Below, piece by piece: positions 24,201 to 37,204 of a stretch of 64,000 nucleotides of DNA. Origin of the DNA: Zeugodacus cucurbitae (lineage: Eukaryota; Arthropoda; Insecta; Diptera; Tephritidae); assembly GCF_028554725.1 (NCBI RefSeq), contig NC_071671.1, positions 8,800,001 through 8,864,000 on the forward strand, given 5' to 3'. How positions within the stretch are numbered: position 1 is the first letter of the stretch; each line of letters begins with the position of its first letter. The notes beneath the pieces are model-generated. The model had not been told where the DNA came from and did no database searches. It worked only from the letters and a program-made list of their open reading frames with translations. The position numbers and the translations under genes are program-made.

Positions 24201-25680
24201 GTAATTTTACTTTTAGAGTAGGCATTAGGGGATTTACTCAAAGTATTTTGGTCTCGGTAATTAGATTAACGAACATTGTCCAATAAATTACTTGTAAATT
24301 GTACTTTGTAGATATGGTAAGGATTGTATTTCAAATTTTTTTTTGATGAGTTTTTTTTTTAATGAATTTTTAATGAGTACAACCAGATATCTTCTGCTCT
24401 AACTACATATTGTTCAAAAAATTAGACATTTCCATTGCTCTTGTTTAATCCACTACCACGAATGTATTCTACGTTCAGTCTACGTATAGCTACGTTCTTC
24501 AGCTATATTGCAGTATTATCTGACATAAATGTATAAATACCCGCATATCCATAGATGCTATGAAAATGTAATATCGTAATAATAATTAGTGTTGCCGACA
24601 TCACCCACCCAAAGGCATTTCCATTTGCGCCAATTTTAAGGATCCATTTCATTTGCATGATGCGCCCGACGAAAATTGGCGAAATTAATCACAAAATGTT
24701 TTACACCGAAACGAGTTGACGGTAATTGGAATTTCGCTTAGCTCGGTGGCATGTAGCAAAAGTCGGCGATGGGCTCGCAAATACTCGCGCTGCTGTTATT
24801 GCGGTCAGTTCGATTGCCTCGGTCGTGTAGTGAATCGTTGACAGCTAACAGGAACATTTGTTGTCGGTTTGAAACGTGTAATTTCCGAGTTTTGGTTGCA
24901 AATTTTGACATGCATTCATTTGTACAGGTAAAGAATTGCATTTTAATTGGAATATTTATTCGTAGAAAAAATGTAAATCAATAAATAAAATGGATTTTAC
25001 TTTCGTATAAGTTTGTGTCAATACTAAAGTATACGCAGTGCTGCTGGTTTGTTAATAAAAAGTTTAGTTTTTTGTAGTAGTTGTCTAGGCTCTAAAACAA
25101 TATTCAAGAAGTTTACAAAGAGCACACATTTTAGTTGTAAAGTTCAAAAAGTCATAAACAAAATCCTCGAATTAAAAATTATTCAATTCGTGAATATTTT
25201 CAATTAAGTCAAAAGTTTGTAGATTATAATTATATGAAGCAAATTCTCCGCACAGTCTTTTTCTCAATAAATAATAGTTAAAAGCACAAAACTCAATTCT
25301 GTTCCAAGAACATTACTGATCCAGTGATTAGAGTTGCTGTTGTAATTGACCCAAATTTTGAACCAATATGTCAGAATAGATAAAACATGAATCACCAGCC
25401 GTGTCATAAATAAGTAAGAGCCAAGCCAAATTTGCCTAAATTGTGTTCGGATTGGTACCGCTTCTACCATATTCTCTTGATTTGACTCCTAGCGATTCTT
25501 CAGCGATCTCAGAACTCAAAAAAATGGTCTGAGAAAATTTAAGTTGTTATCATTGGTACTGAGGCGTACTTTGAAAAAATATCCAACCGCAATTTAAAAA
25601 TTATATCAAGATTACGACAATCTTGTATTCCCAATACCAAACTGAAGTTTTGTAGTTTAGTATTAGCACTTTATAGCTTG
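24201..25680. other. Spacer
   Basis: No gene recognised. 24590-24950 is less AT-rich and non-repetitive and could be regulatory; the two opposed open frames there (24738-24941 -, 24769-24984 +) look like chance. Confidence 0.3.
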
Positions 25681-25689
25681 TTACTTAAC

Positions 25690-26078
25690 AGGATTTTTTG
25701 GTTGTGGATATGATCCGACACTACCATAGTTTCAAGAAGTATGTGTACCAAGTTCCATCAAGATATTACAAGTTTTACTCAAGTTATGGCTTGAGACGGA
25801 TAAAGGACATTCGGATTTCCATTTATCTCGTCATGCTGTTTATAACTCTATATTTATCTGAATTGTTTAGAGGTCAATTAGTTGAATATTGAGATCAGGA
25901 TATTTGGTATAATATGAGAACATGAGGATTTTCATCTAAGAACTTCCATGAGTGATTTTAGTGCATTTACATATTTCTATAAGAGATTCGAAGAGAAGAT
26001 ATGCATATATTGTTTATACTTTAAGTGCGGGTAGCCCCCTATGCAAAAAACGATGTCAGTGAGGTCTGAGGGAAGATG
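25690..26078 (-). mobile_element. HINE-A remnant
   Basis: Degraded copy: GTGTACCAAGTTCCATCAAG, TTTACTCAAGTTATGGCTTG, ACATTCGGATTTCCA and, further right, GGGTAGCCCCCTATGCAAAA. The microsatellite is lost. Confidence 0.5.
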
Positions 26079-26080
26079 TA

Positions 26081-27368
26081 AAGGGTGTTTCAATAAGAGC
26101 GCTGTAAAAAAAACAAAAACGGTTTGGGATAACAATTAAATTCTTTATTCCGGTGAAAGTACATTCGATGCCATTATGTATGGACCTAAAACCAATTTTC
26201 CACGATTTTCAAGTATAAATAGTGCCGTAATTTCACGTTCGATATTCGTACGAAGTTTATCAATCGTCGCATAGACCATAAACATTGGAAGCACTATGGC
26301 CCAATGACGATACTGCTGCAATTTCACGTTCGATATTCATACGAATTTCATCAATCTTCGCTGGCTTGTTGGCATAGACCATAGACTTGACGTAGCCCCT
26401 ACAGGAAATAGTCTAACGGAGTTAAATCGCCCGACCGAGGCGGCCAATTGACAGGGACATTTCGTGATATAACACGTTCACCAAACTTGGTTTTCAATAA
26501 ATCGATTGTGACATTCGGTGTGTGGCTTATGGCGCCGTCCTGTTGGAACCACATGTTGTCCAAGTCCATATTATCCAATTTGGGCAAAAAATATTCGGTT
26601 ATTATTGAGCGGTAGTGAGTCCCATTCACAATAAAGTGCCGGTCCCAATGCCGCCGCCGGTCCATAAACCGCACCAAACCATAATTTTTTCGGGATGCAA
26701 TTGTGACTTATTGCGTACGTGTGGATTGCTGCCTGACCAATAACGCATATTTTACTTATTGACGAAGCCATTCAGCCTGAAATGAGCCTCATCGCTGAAG
26801 ATACATTTTCGATGAAAATCCGGATCATTTTCAAGTTCTTGCTCAGTCCAATTCACGAACATACGACGATTCTGAGGCTCAAGCGGCTTCAGTTCTTGCG
26901 TCAATTTGATCTTGTAAGGATGTAGGTCAACATTTATTCGCTAAATACGCCACAACGACGTCACATAGATGCCTCACTCTTGGACGACGACGTGTGAGAG
27001 ACTGATTTGGGTCTTCCTCAATTGATGCGCTAGCGGTAGCAATATTCCCGACACTACGGGCACTTCCTTGTCTCACTGGCACGGGAACATTTTGTACTGT
27101 GCCTGTGGATTCAAATTGTTACACTAGACGCTCAATTGCTGATCCGACAGGACGATTATGACGATCATAAAGCGGATGTAGAGCTCTTAAAGTTGAGGCC
27201 ATTGACTCCTTATTTCTGTAGTTAACTTTAATAATTTCGATTCGTTGTTGGATCGTATATCGTTTCCTGATTGAATGGCAAACCTTACTTAAAAGAAATG
27301 TCAAAAAATATGGCGTCGTTTGCTCTCCCTATCGGTCTACTTTGGTAGCGTCCTATTGGAAAACCCAT
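26081..27368 (-). mobile_element. mariner of the DD41D (rosa) type, 1288 bp
   Basis: Bounded by imperfect inverted repeats: AAGGGTGTTTCAATAAGAGC at the left, and the right end reads on the minus strand ATGGGTTTTCCAATAGGACG. TA flanks both sides (26079-26080, 27369-27370). The length is typical of a complete mariner. The interior carries a broken transposase on the minus strand. The element contains a local duplication (26223-26280 and 26314-26383). Confidence 0.85.
26145..27304 (-). pseudogene. DD41D mariner transposase, frameshifted and stop-broken
   Basis: In order on the minus strand: an N-terminal HTH (KRYTIQQRIEIIKVNYRNKE), the first catalytic motif FSDEAHFRLNGFVNK, MVWCGLW, the second in MWFQQDGAISHT, and the third in NWPPRSGDLTPLDYFL. 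Forty-one residues separate the second and third Asp, which marks the rosa subfamily first seen in Ceratitis. The usual FLWG reads FL-stop-G, and at least one frameshift separates the first motif from the second. It cannot make a functional protein. Confidence 0.85.
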
Positions 27369-27370
27369 TA

Positions 27371-28790
27371 TTTCACATGCTTTCAATTGTTAGAAATTTC
27401 GAAGGCGTCTTCCCTTGGGCTGCGTCTGAACCAAGTACTTACTTTTGATAAATCGCTTCGACAATATGTTTCACACCCTTTAAATGTTTACATAAATGTT
27501 CGATAACATTTATTCAGTTTTACCAGAATTTAACCTTGCTTTACTTGTTTGCTTTTACAGTGATTTAATCAAGAACTCGTTCAATGTTCTACTCGTATGA
27601 CCAAAATATCAATGACTTGCAATTTTATTAAATTCAAATTGCACCCATTAGCAAGTTTTAAAGTATCGCTGCCATTAAACGAATATCAACAACGCCACCC
27701 ATAAATGAAAGCATAATTCGTCTTCATTAAATCGTTTTAATTTTATTGAATAGAAACACCAAAGTTTCGCTTGTAATTGATTGATTATTTTAATTATTAG
27801 CATTTTCGAGAGGACGGGCACAGGAAAATTGCGATACAATTTCAATTGAACAGTTATGTTTCACATACATACATACTAAATATGTATGGATTCATACGCG
27901 TTTATATGTAGGAATAGTAAATATTTTTATTTGTTTGGCAGTTATAATATGATTTGGGGGTAGGCAAATTCTGGTAAATACAGTTATACATTCGAAAGCT
28001 TATTGGATTATGGCAACAATATTTACTTATGCAAATTCGTTTTTTTGTTTTGTCTGACAAACGTGTAAATTTTAGCAAATATATGAACAAGTTATTGTCA
28101 TTGTGTACATCGATAGGATTTCAGTTTACTTTAAACGGCGTATTTATGCATATTCTCGCATATTCTTCAATTTCTCTTGTCGTTTTCGATTTGTAGAGGC
28201 AACGAGAATTATATATAGACTTTTATGCTTTTATATTTTTGCGCTTAAATTACTTAATTTCGTTTTAGCTAAAAATTAATTACGTAAAAAAATGAACTTA
28301 AACATTCATGAGCAACATAACGCACACATATCAAATACGCTTAACAGAGTTAAAATATTACAACAACATTATAAAGAGCTAAACTTAACACATCACAATA
28401 AGAAACTAACACTACAATCTTAGTAGGTAGTAGCAAAGGCTTGCACTAAAACTACACTGCTTAACAAGCTAAGGCTTACAAATCAAATTTGAACTTAGGA
28501 TTGCAAATTGGAACGGTACTCTGGTACCGCTGTTAATTTGCGATTCGCTTTTTGCTAATAAGCTAACTAAGAACTAAAGCTAAACTAAGTAAAATATTAC
28601 ATTATATGCATACAACTTACAAGCTATCTATAGTAGTGGCACCCCAGTGGGAAAATCTAAATATGGATTAGGCGACAGAACAGCTCTAGTGTAGTGAAAT
28701 GAACTGCGTTAGTGCTGTGTTAAAAGTGCTGTGTAAAAGCGATTAGCTATTGTAACTAACTATTGGCAAAATCAAAAAAAAAAAAAAAAA
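27371..28790. other. Non-repetitive AT-rich spacer
   Basis: No gene recognised. 28260-28770 has a compositional texture like a 3' UTR (many TTAAC/CTAAG words), but no coding end points to it. It ends in an A tract abutting HINE-A. Confidence 0.35.
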
Positions 28791-30089
28791 ACAAGTAAGG
28801 AAAGGCTAAGTTCGGTTGCAACCGAACATTTTATACTCTCGCAATTTATTGCTATATTTTTATTAAGATAACACACAATTTGACTCACATATTCGGCATA
28901 TACATATATATTATAAAGTCCATTTAAAGTTTAAAACCCCTAATATTAGTTATATGGAACAAGGGTTAGCAAGTTATGAGCCGATTTTAACCATTTCTGG
29001 TACAGAGAAAGATTTCCTCTGAATTAAAATATCTGAGAGATTTACCGACATTTTCGTTGAAAAATTACCATAAGGCACGGAGTTCTTCATATTCGATATC
29101 TAGGGCTTTGAAAAGTTACAGACCGATTTCGAAAATTTTTTCACAAGTGATGCCACTATGATCTGCTCTATGGGCGCTAGTGTATTTGTGCAAAGTTTTA
29201 TTTCACTATCTTCATTGGTTCCATATGTATATGTTATAAAGTGAAGGAATCAGATGGAATTCAAAATTGAGTTATATGGGAAGTTGTCATTGTTGTGAAC
29301 CGATTTTATCCATTTTCCACACGTATCATCAGGTTGTCAAGAAAATATTATAAACCGAATTTCATTGAAATCTGTCGAGTAGTTCCTGAGATATGGTTTT
29401 AGATCCATAAGTGGGCGATGTCACGCCCGTTTTCCATTTTGTGAAAAGATCTGAGTGCAGCTTCCCACTGGTATTTGTTCTGTAAAATTTAGTGTTTCTG
29501 CCGTTTTTCGTTAGTGAGTTAACAGACTTTTAGTAATTTTAAACCTAACCTTTGTATGGGAGGTGGGCGTGGTTATTAACCGATTTCAACTATTTTCATA
29601 ATGTATGGTGGGGTACGTAAGAGAACCGACTGCAGAAAGTTTGTTTTATATAGCATTATTGGCTTGCGAGATATATACAAAAAACCTGTTTGGAGGCGGG
29701 GCCACACCCACTAGAGCGATCCTTTGTACCAAATTTTACTTTTATAACTTTATTTATAGCTTAGTTATGACACTTTATATGTTTTCGGTTTTCGTCATTT
29801 TGTGGGCGTGGTAGTCGGCCGATTTCGCCCATTCTCAATACCAACCGTCTCATGGTGTCAAAGAATATGTGTACCAAGTTTCATTAGGATATCTCCATTT
29901 TACTCAAGTTATCGCTTGCACAGACGGACGGACGGACAGAGATCCAGATTTCAAATCTACTCGTCACCCTGATCACTTTGGTATAAATGACTCTATATCT
30001 AACTCTTTTAGTTTTAGGTGTTACAAACAACCGTTATGTGAACAAAACTATTATACTCTCTTAGCAACTTTGTTGCGAGAGTATAAAAA
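28791..30089 (-). mobile_element. HINE-A full-length copy
   Basis: ACAAGTAAGGAAAGGCTAAG at the left, hairpin GTTCGGTTGCAACCGAAC, subterminal TTTTATACTCTCGCAA; GTTGCGAGAGTATAAAA at the right; GACGGACGGACGGACAGAG near 29923. It lies about 0.77 kb past the nord stop codon. Confidence 0.75.
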
Positions 30090-30854
30090 ATCATTAAATC
30101 AAGGCATCACTATATTTCAGCGAGTACTAGATTAGCCGATTTCATGAACTTTTTATAAACTCTAGCGCAAACTCTAATTAATATTAAAGATAGATACTAA
30201 TTTGAGCTCAATGAAGTGACATACGGCAGCGGTCGAATAATTGATACTGTTATCTCAGCAAATAATATATAAATAGAACAAATCATATATGCATATATAT
30301 ATATACACATATATATGTACATATATATTGCCGCAGTATTGTGAATTAAGCGTGATAAGAGCACAAAAACGAAAGATAAAATTTAATTATGCACAGTGAA
30401 AGTCATTCACATATTACACACCATACACTTTCCCACTGGGTAAGCCAAGCGCCTAAATATAGGCAACACTTTTCATTATACATCCTGCGTAATAATAACG
30501 ACATTCATTTACATACATATCTTTAGCAAATATTTCATTGGCGGAGGCTTACGTCTTTTAGCGCTTAGCTGGTTGAACTGGCAATTACATTGTTTTTGTA
30601 TATAAATAAACATATACTCACTTATATATATGTATATATGCGTGTGTGTATATTTTACAAGCAATATTGTGAGATTTTCAAGTGATTTCAAGCTCACTTG
30701 CGTGTGTATTAAACCTGTCAGAAGCTGCACATAATCTAATACAAATACGTAGTTGTTGACGCAAGCAATGCATGTTGCAGGCGCCTGTCTTTGCGCTTTA
30801 GTTCATTTCCCACAATTGTGTCTTACTATAGGAGGAACTTTATTGCGAGCGCAT
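30090..30854. other. Spacer, probable nord 3' UTR
   Basis: Non-repetitive apart from AT microsatellites (about 30290-30330 and 30620-30650). On the minus strand it lies immediately after the nord stop. Confidence 0.35.
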
Positions 30855-33800
30855 TCAATAATATGTGGTGGGCTCTCGCGAATCGAGTAGTTCATTGCTG
30901 CACCGATGACCCATTGTGATCCGCAGTGTTTGGTATGGCAGTGGTCTTCCCTCGTTCAGATTCGCCGTGACATAGATGAGATATGTCTCACCGGGTGTCA
31001 GATTGAATATGGTACGCGTTTCGAGTGGAGAACTGCAATTGCAAACAGAATGGATAGTGATTAATGCGATGGAAAGAATAAACTATTCTTTAATAAACTT
31101 AGATTCTAGAACACCTTTTGAGTATCTCTTTACTAGTATCATATCGCACCCTTTCTTTTCTTCTGTTCTAGTTATCTTTTTCCAATTTGTTTAATGTTTT
31201 GCGAACAAACTCTATCAACTTTAGTCTTCTCTAAGGTCCTATGCGCTCAAACTCCAGAATTATTCGTTGTTGTTGTTGTTGTTTAGCGGTTATCCAAACC
31301 TGCCTGAACTAGCAAACATACATAGATCAATTGTCATCTAACGGAAGGCCCAGGAAACGAGCTGTATCGACAGGGTCGGACCGAAGGCGAAAGGAGTGTT
31401 AGATAAGTGCGGTTAAGTGGGCATGCAAAAAGGTGTTAAGTGTCATGCGGGGACTCTTTGCATGCAGGATCTATATTGGGTATTCAGGGAGGGTTAAGTC
31501 TGCATAGCTACGAATTTAAACTAATCAAGTTCGGTGTCTGCAATTGGTGGTGATGCGACTCCAACTGCGCCATTCACGGGGAGGGGGTCTATGAAGATGT
31601 TAATAGCTCCTCTGTGAATGGTGTTCAGTGCTTGTTAAAAGTCCGTCGCGTCCGAAGTCCGGCCGGTATACATAGTTCTGTAAATCGTCGACGCATTTCT
31701 GGAGTGTACTCTTGGTGGCTCTGGGAAGCGGCTCGGCTTCCATCAAGTGACTGCAGGCATGGTTTCTGCGAAAACAAAATTTCGGTTGTCCGCAGAACTG
31801 TATTTTGACAAGTCTCAAGCTTCCCTAGCTGTGTCCTACTCCACCAAGACGACCATATAGGGGCGGCGTAGTTTATGGCCGGCTAGCGACTTGAGGATCT
31901 TATTGGGGCTCTGTACCTTGGTGACAAACGCGGTCGCATGGAGAGGGAAGGAGTACAGGCTATACACCGTAATTCCCAAATTCTTTGATTTTTAATGTAA
32001 TCGACGGAAATTTTTAATAGGGGAGAATATTAGGCTCCTGGCAGTAAAGAAGCAAGAAAAGTCGAGGAGGTAGGCGTTTACTTTCGGACACATGTCATAG
32101 ATTCCATTGCCCGACGTCATTATCATACAATCATCGGAGTAAGACGTGACTGAGTTACGTATTACATGCCACTACAACCGGACATGAATAGACATCTAGA
32201 GCAGTACCTTCGAAGATCTTTTAATACAGTCGCTTGTGTACTTTGACAATTTTGACTCAGTGGATCCAACAAACTCCTGGTTTCTTTATGATCTTATCAA
32301 ATAATTATGTTTCAACTTGTTATAACTACATCTCTTCGTTTGTAATAAGCTAATTGTGTAGACCTACTTTACATTATAACTCTACAAGGGCATACAAAAT
32401 GTGCAAACTCACCTTTTTGAACGTTCGAAGCATTTAATGGATTGAAATAGCGGATGCTGCACCACACGCCGTCCAAAGTCGAGGCAGTAGTTCGTGTAAT
32501 CGATAGAGCTCCGATTACGCTGCGGCAAATTGAACACAATTACACAGTACCTGAAACGCCATAAACATACGCGCAATTAACACAGATATCGACGGATGTC
32601 AGCATCCATACAGCCGAACAAGTGCGTATTTCGAACAGCATTATGCCATAAACAGGCCACAGAAACCGCAAAACAAATGCATGCAGCACGAGTAGGAAAT
32701 GTGGCAAGATGCATATCGTAGTTGAGACCGCAGCATAGATTGAGATGCGCATTCCAATTATGCGGTTTCGTTGTTGATAATGTTGCAAATGTAATGAGAG
32801 AACAAATACGATTCGGTTTAAGTAGTAGTTGAAGCAATAAAAGAGAAGTGCATTTAATGTGCGGAAGTGCAACGGATTATTCTATTTCCATGATAAAGCA
32901 AATAAAAGTGAAATTTGTCTAATTGCATTCATTTTCTACGAGACAAATAAGCGCGTATACACACCTGATTGCTCGGCTGTCCGGCGAACTGTACCATGCA
33001 ATCGTGGCTACGGAACAGCGGGTGCTGACCTCGAAAACAGTGATGTCAGCCGGCAGCTCTGGCAGGTGCTGAAAGATGCCAGTTGTGGTGACAGCTAACT
33101 GTTAAAAAATATATATTTATAGTGTAAATTGAATTCAAATCATTGCAAGGCTTCTACTTACTCCCACTTTGTGTGCCCGCAGCGTCTCATCTACGTTACT
33201 GGGCGTGAAGCGCGCTATATACCGCTGACCCTTATACACTTCCGATAGTCGTATATATGTGGGCCTATATATGCCGGTCGCGTTGCCCATGAGTGTGCGA
33301 TTACGTAGTATTTTTATATCGATTTCGCTACCGCCACACGGCACAATGAGATAACGCAGCTGCAGAGCTACTAATGGCAAAACTGTTTCTTTCCCAGGAA
33401 CCTGAGAATTCAAAAGCATATACATATACTTTCTGTATGCAGTGATCAATAAAATAAAAACGGTATTTTATGATTAAAGTGTTTTGTAAGGATTTCACTT
33501 CATAATCCTATACTCCTGAAATTGTTCACAAGTGTATATTATCTTTGTTCACCTCACGATGGTTTGCAAAGCCTTACGATATTATCAGATATATGGGAGC
33601 TAGTTATGATCCGATTTTAACCATTTTTAACACAGAGACTCTTTATTAGAAGAAAAAGATTTCCTCCGAATTTCTATAAAATATCTGTTAGATTTACCTA
33701 TATTTTCGATAAAAATTTATTCATTGGTACTGAGGAACTTTGAGAAATCTGGGGGCTTGAAAAGTTATAATCCAATGTTATATTACCAATGCAGTATTTT

Positions 33801-36800
33801 TACATTGTTTTATTTCTAGATCTTAATTGGTTCTGGATTTATATGTATTTAAGGATATTGCAAAGTGAACGAATGCGATTGAATGCAATATTGATATGTA
33901 AGGAAAGTAGGCGTGGTAGTTTATGCCCATTTTCAATCTTACTATCAAGTTGTCAAGAAAATCTTTTTTACCAATTAGTAGAGTGGTTTCTGAGATTCTT
34001 TTCTGTATCATCTCCCCTGTAATGGTGTTTGTGAAGTTTTCCGATTTTCATATGTTTTTGCTTTATAAAGCTTAATTAGTTTACGAGAAATGTGCGGGTC
34101 GATGGCCACTTTCCAAAAAAACTTGATCCAAATATGCCCTCCTCTAATGTGATGCTGCATCAACTTTCATACCTTTATTTATGGCTTTCGAATTCACCAG
34201 ATTGTCGCAAGTTGTGAGGTCAATGGCATTTCACTCTGTTTTTATTTTCTCCCAAAGTTCTTCTATACTTCTTATTTCAAACGTTTTAGGTGCTGGAACA
34301 TTTTCTTGACTAGATTTGCGACATGCCAAAAATACCATTTTAAGGCAATTTATTCTTCCGAATATGAGAGCAAAATCTTCTCCACTATATTGAAGTAGTC
34401 TGGGGCACACCTTTTTTTATATCCAGAATATCGAACCAACCCAATATTTTCCTAAGGCATTCAATATTTTTAACTGTTTTTATAGTGTATATGGTATAGA
34501 AGTCATAATTTTTGCTTCAGATCTAAACAAGTTCAAGGTAATATATTGTTGAGATCCTTCGACGTAAAAAAATATATATTTTTGGTTGGCGAATCAAAAG
34601 GTTGTCGAACTTTTGGAATTTATTTCGCTTATTGTCTCTTTTCTTCGTTATGTTTTAAAGTGAACTGCTGAACATTTTTTTTCAAACGACGTAGTATACT
34701 AACTACGCTCTTTCCCTAGTTTTATTCTTAATTTTTACCTTTATTTATGGCTTAGTTATAGCTGTTTATAAGTTTTCGATTATCACAATTATAGGGGCGT
34801 GGCAATAATTCTACAATTTGTAGTATCAACCAACTTATGATCGCAAGGAATATGTGATAAGATAAGATTATGATATCTCTAGTTTTACTCAGGTTATCGC
34901 CTGCACGGACGGACAGACAGACATCCGGATTTCAACTCGTCTCGTCGTGCTCATTATTTTGATATACATATATATGTATAGAAGCCTAATCTCGTTTAGT
35001 TTTAGGTAACATGAACAAGGCCACAGAACATTAATTTTTGAGATCTAGCGAACATAATACGATTATTGGATTTTGGGAAGAGATATGTGAAGATCTATGA
35101 AGATCTACTTCCATTCCCCTGACAATATATCATGTAGATTGAGCAAGATTTGATGTATCTTAACGAATGGTACAGTCCATAAAAAGATGATATATTAGGA
35201 TTGTCGTTCCTCTGATACCTCCACCAACTTACTAGTCATTATATGGGATCTTCTTCTAGATTTCTAGAAATTCTTTTGTTGAAGAGTACATGTGACACTT
35301 CTAATTATTCATTGCTTGCTATATTCATAAGTTATGGTACTAATTTTCTTGATAATCTTATCAGTATCGTATTCGTAAGCTCGGCACCATTTGGCAAATA
35401 TCCTCATCCAGATAAAAACAGTCCATACAAAAGTATGGCCATAGTTTTACCAGACAGACCGGTTAGCAATAATTATTGCCTGTGGAGATGAGGACAAATT
35501 TTAATTGCCAACTACTGCAGTCTGATGATAAGCTCCTACCACACAGATTGCGAAAGACTGACTGACTGAATTCAGCCATATATGTACATATTAATAAGAA
35601 ATTGAAAATAGATATCCTTGGCTTAATATGCTTGTGACGCACTCACCTTAAAACTGAAGACCTGCACGCCGTTCAGACCAGATATTTTCCTCATAGTCAG
35701 CATATTGTCGTTGAGCGCCACCGGATGCGTACGGTTGTAATCCACTTGTGCGGAGGCAATGTGAAATGTGAGATTTTGGCGGCGAGTGTGAACTCCAAAG
35801 ATGTCCAGGTAATATGTGAGATTCGGCAGCACTCCCCTCAGCAGCTGTTGCGTGTGGGCGCCCGTACAGATAATGTTAACGTTGCGTACATCTGCCTCAG
35901 CGGTGAATATATGTGAATAAATGAAAGTTACCAGTGGGATATGAGATGAGATGAATGTCCTCAATGCAATTACAAGCAACCGCAGTTGCGTGGTAACTCA
36001 CCAATTTTCTTAGCACGCTCCGGTGGCCTTAACCAAATGTAGTCCACCACAGAGCCGGGATAGCAGTTGGCTGGCGCACCGCCATTTTCATGGGCCGTCG
36101 CACTTGTGAAGTAGTCATTGACGGCGTTACAGAAATTCAATTGCCGCCGCTGCGTATTCACCACCAGGCAGTAATGCACCGCATGGAAATCGAATTTACT
36201 GCACCGTAAAGAGAGAGTGCGCACACAGGACGAAGAAAGTCAATCAGTGATCAATGCATATATTTTACTTTTAAAGCGCTATGTGAGTATGTAAATTGGT
36301 AATCGGGCACTCACCTCTTGTCCCACTTGACAATCATCTGACGATTGCGCACCAGATTCTGCGTGCGTATGCGTATGTGATGCGTGCGATTGAGCAGCGG
36401 CCAGCTGGACTGCGGATGTGCTGCATGCGCCTCGATTTTGATGGAGCCGCGCTGGCGGGCCTGCACGAATATATCATACTGGCCGCGCAGCGCACAGGGC
36501 AGCACCACGGTGTGTTGATCCGATTTGAGTGAACGCGATAAATTTACTGCGGAGTGAAGACAAAGTGAGGCAATGCATGAATGTATGATAAACCGAACGA
36601 CCAGGCAAAGATTAATGCAAATGCGCACGTCAAAGTGATGAAAGGGCAGTTAGTGGATAAATGCGGACAGGCATGCGAAGCAGAGAAACGCAAAGAATAT
36701 GTGTAAAGTCAAATTAACTGCACTGAGAAGCCAAGGAATGAAAATTAAAGGAAACTGAATTTGTGTTCAAATAAACGCCATGGCGTATGAGTAACTTAAA

Positions 36801-36921
36801 GCTGTCAAGGAACGTAAATGACTCATAATACTTACCAGTTTGATTGTAGTAAATCTTGCGCACGACCTGCTGCGAGAAGTTGATGGTGAGCGGTGCTGAG
36901 GAATTTATGTTTAGCAAAAAT
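30855..36921 (-). CDS. nord: NDNF-family secreted protein (Nord), 5' end missing
   Basis: Secreted fibronectin-III/DUF2369 protein of the neuron-derived neurotrophic factor family; the Drosophila homologue Nord acts extracellularly on BMP signalling (known for the family, not shown here). Eight exons join in frame: 36921-36836, 36546-36315, 36198-36002, 35891-35647, 33401-33162, 33098-32965, 32550-32413 and 31032-30855, giving 482 aa plus TGA. All introns have GT donors and AG acceptors. Diagnostic motifs are HYCLVVNT followed by NFCNAV, a cysteine-bearing NIICTGAH strand, PNLTYYLDIFGVH, LIVPCGGSEIDIKI, STRCSVATIAWY, YCVIVFNLP and the final LTPGETYLIYVTANL, in the order seen in NDNF. Several N-glycosylation sites (NSS, NQT, NLS, NRT, NLT) fit secretion. 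The first resolved exon starts one base into a codon, so at least one upstream exon with the signal peptide is missing, about 50 residues by comparison with the family. An AATAAA lies just past the stop (30838-30843). Confidence 0.86.
31268..32200 (-). mobile_element. Jockey-like LINE 3' fragment inside nord intron
   Basis: Minus-strand reading shows KVQSPNKILKSLAG, the counterpart of the jockey motif KVxSRNKVLKSLAGSTWG, amid many stops. The 3' end carries CAACAACAACAACAACGAAT, a usual tail for these elements. It lies between nord exons 32413 and 31032 in the same sense as nord. Confidence 0.65.
33540..35036 (-). mobile_element. Degraded HINE-A interrupted by a Tc1-like fragment
   Basis: 33575-34187 and 34737-35036 are HINE-A blocks (GGGAGCTAGTTATGATCC; TTTATGGCTTAGTTATAGC; GCACGGACGGACAGACAGAC; CTCGTTTAGTTTTAGGTAAC). 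Between them is a Tc1-like piece. It sits within the large nord intron. Confidence 0.6.
34188..34736 (-). mobile_element. Tc1-like transposon fragment, copy 1
   Basis: Homologous block by block with 37380-37740 plus 38951-39180 (TAGTCTGGGGCACAC; TCAAACGTTTTAG; AATTTTTGCTTCAGATCTAAAC / GAGATCCTTCGACG). The part between CAAGTTCAAGG and ATATTGTTGAGATCC is deleted relative to copy 2. No intact frame. Confidence 0.6.
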
Positions 36922-37204
36922 CTGAAAAATGGAAAAATTAGAAATTTGTATTTAAAAAAACATATAAATTTACACAGATTGATGGAAGAGAAGATGTTTT
37001 TTTAATTTTATTATAAAAATGCAAATATTTTTATAAGGATATTTTGTTTGAAAACCAAGCCATTTTGTTAATTTTTGATCTTTTTCAATAATCGTTTAAT
37101 AACCTTTTTGATTTTATTTGATTCAGCTACACATTTGACCGGAATCATGTCAGCAGTTAGTGAACTTTTTATTGGCACCACCCAAGACAGCACATAACTC
37201 CGTT

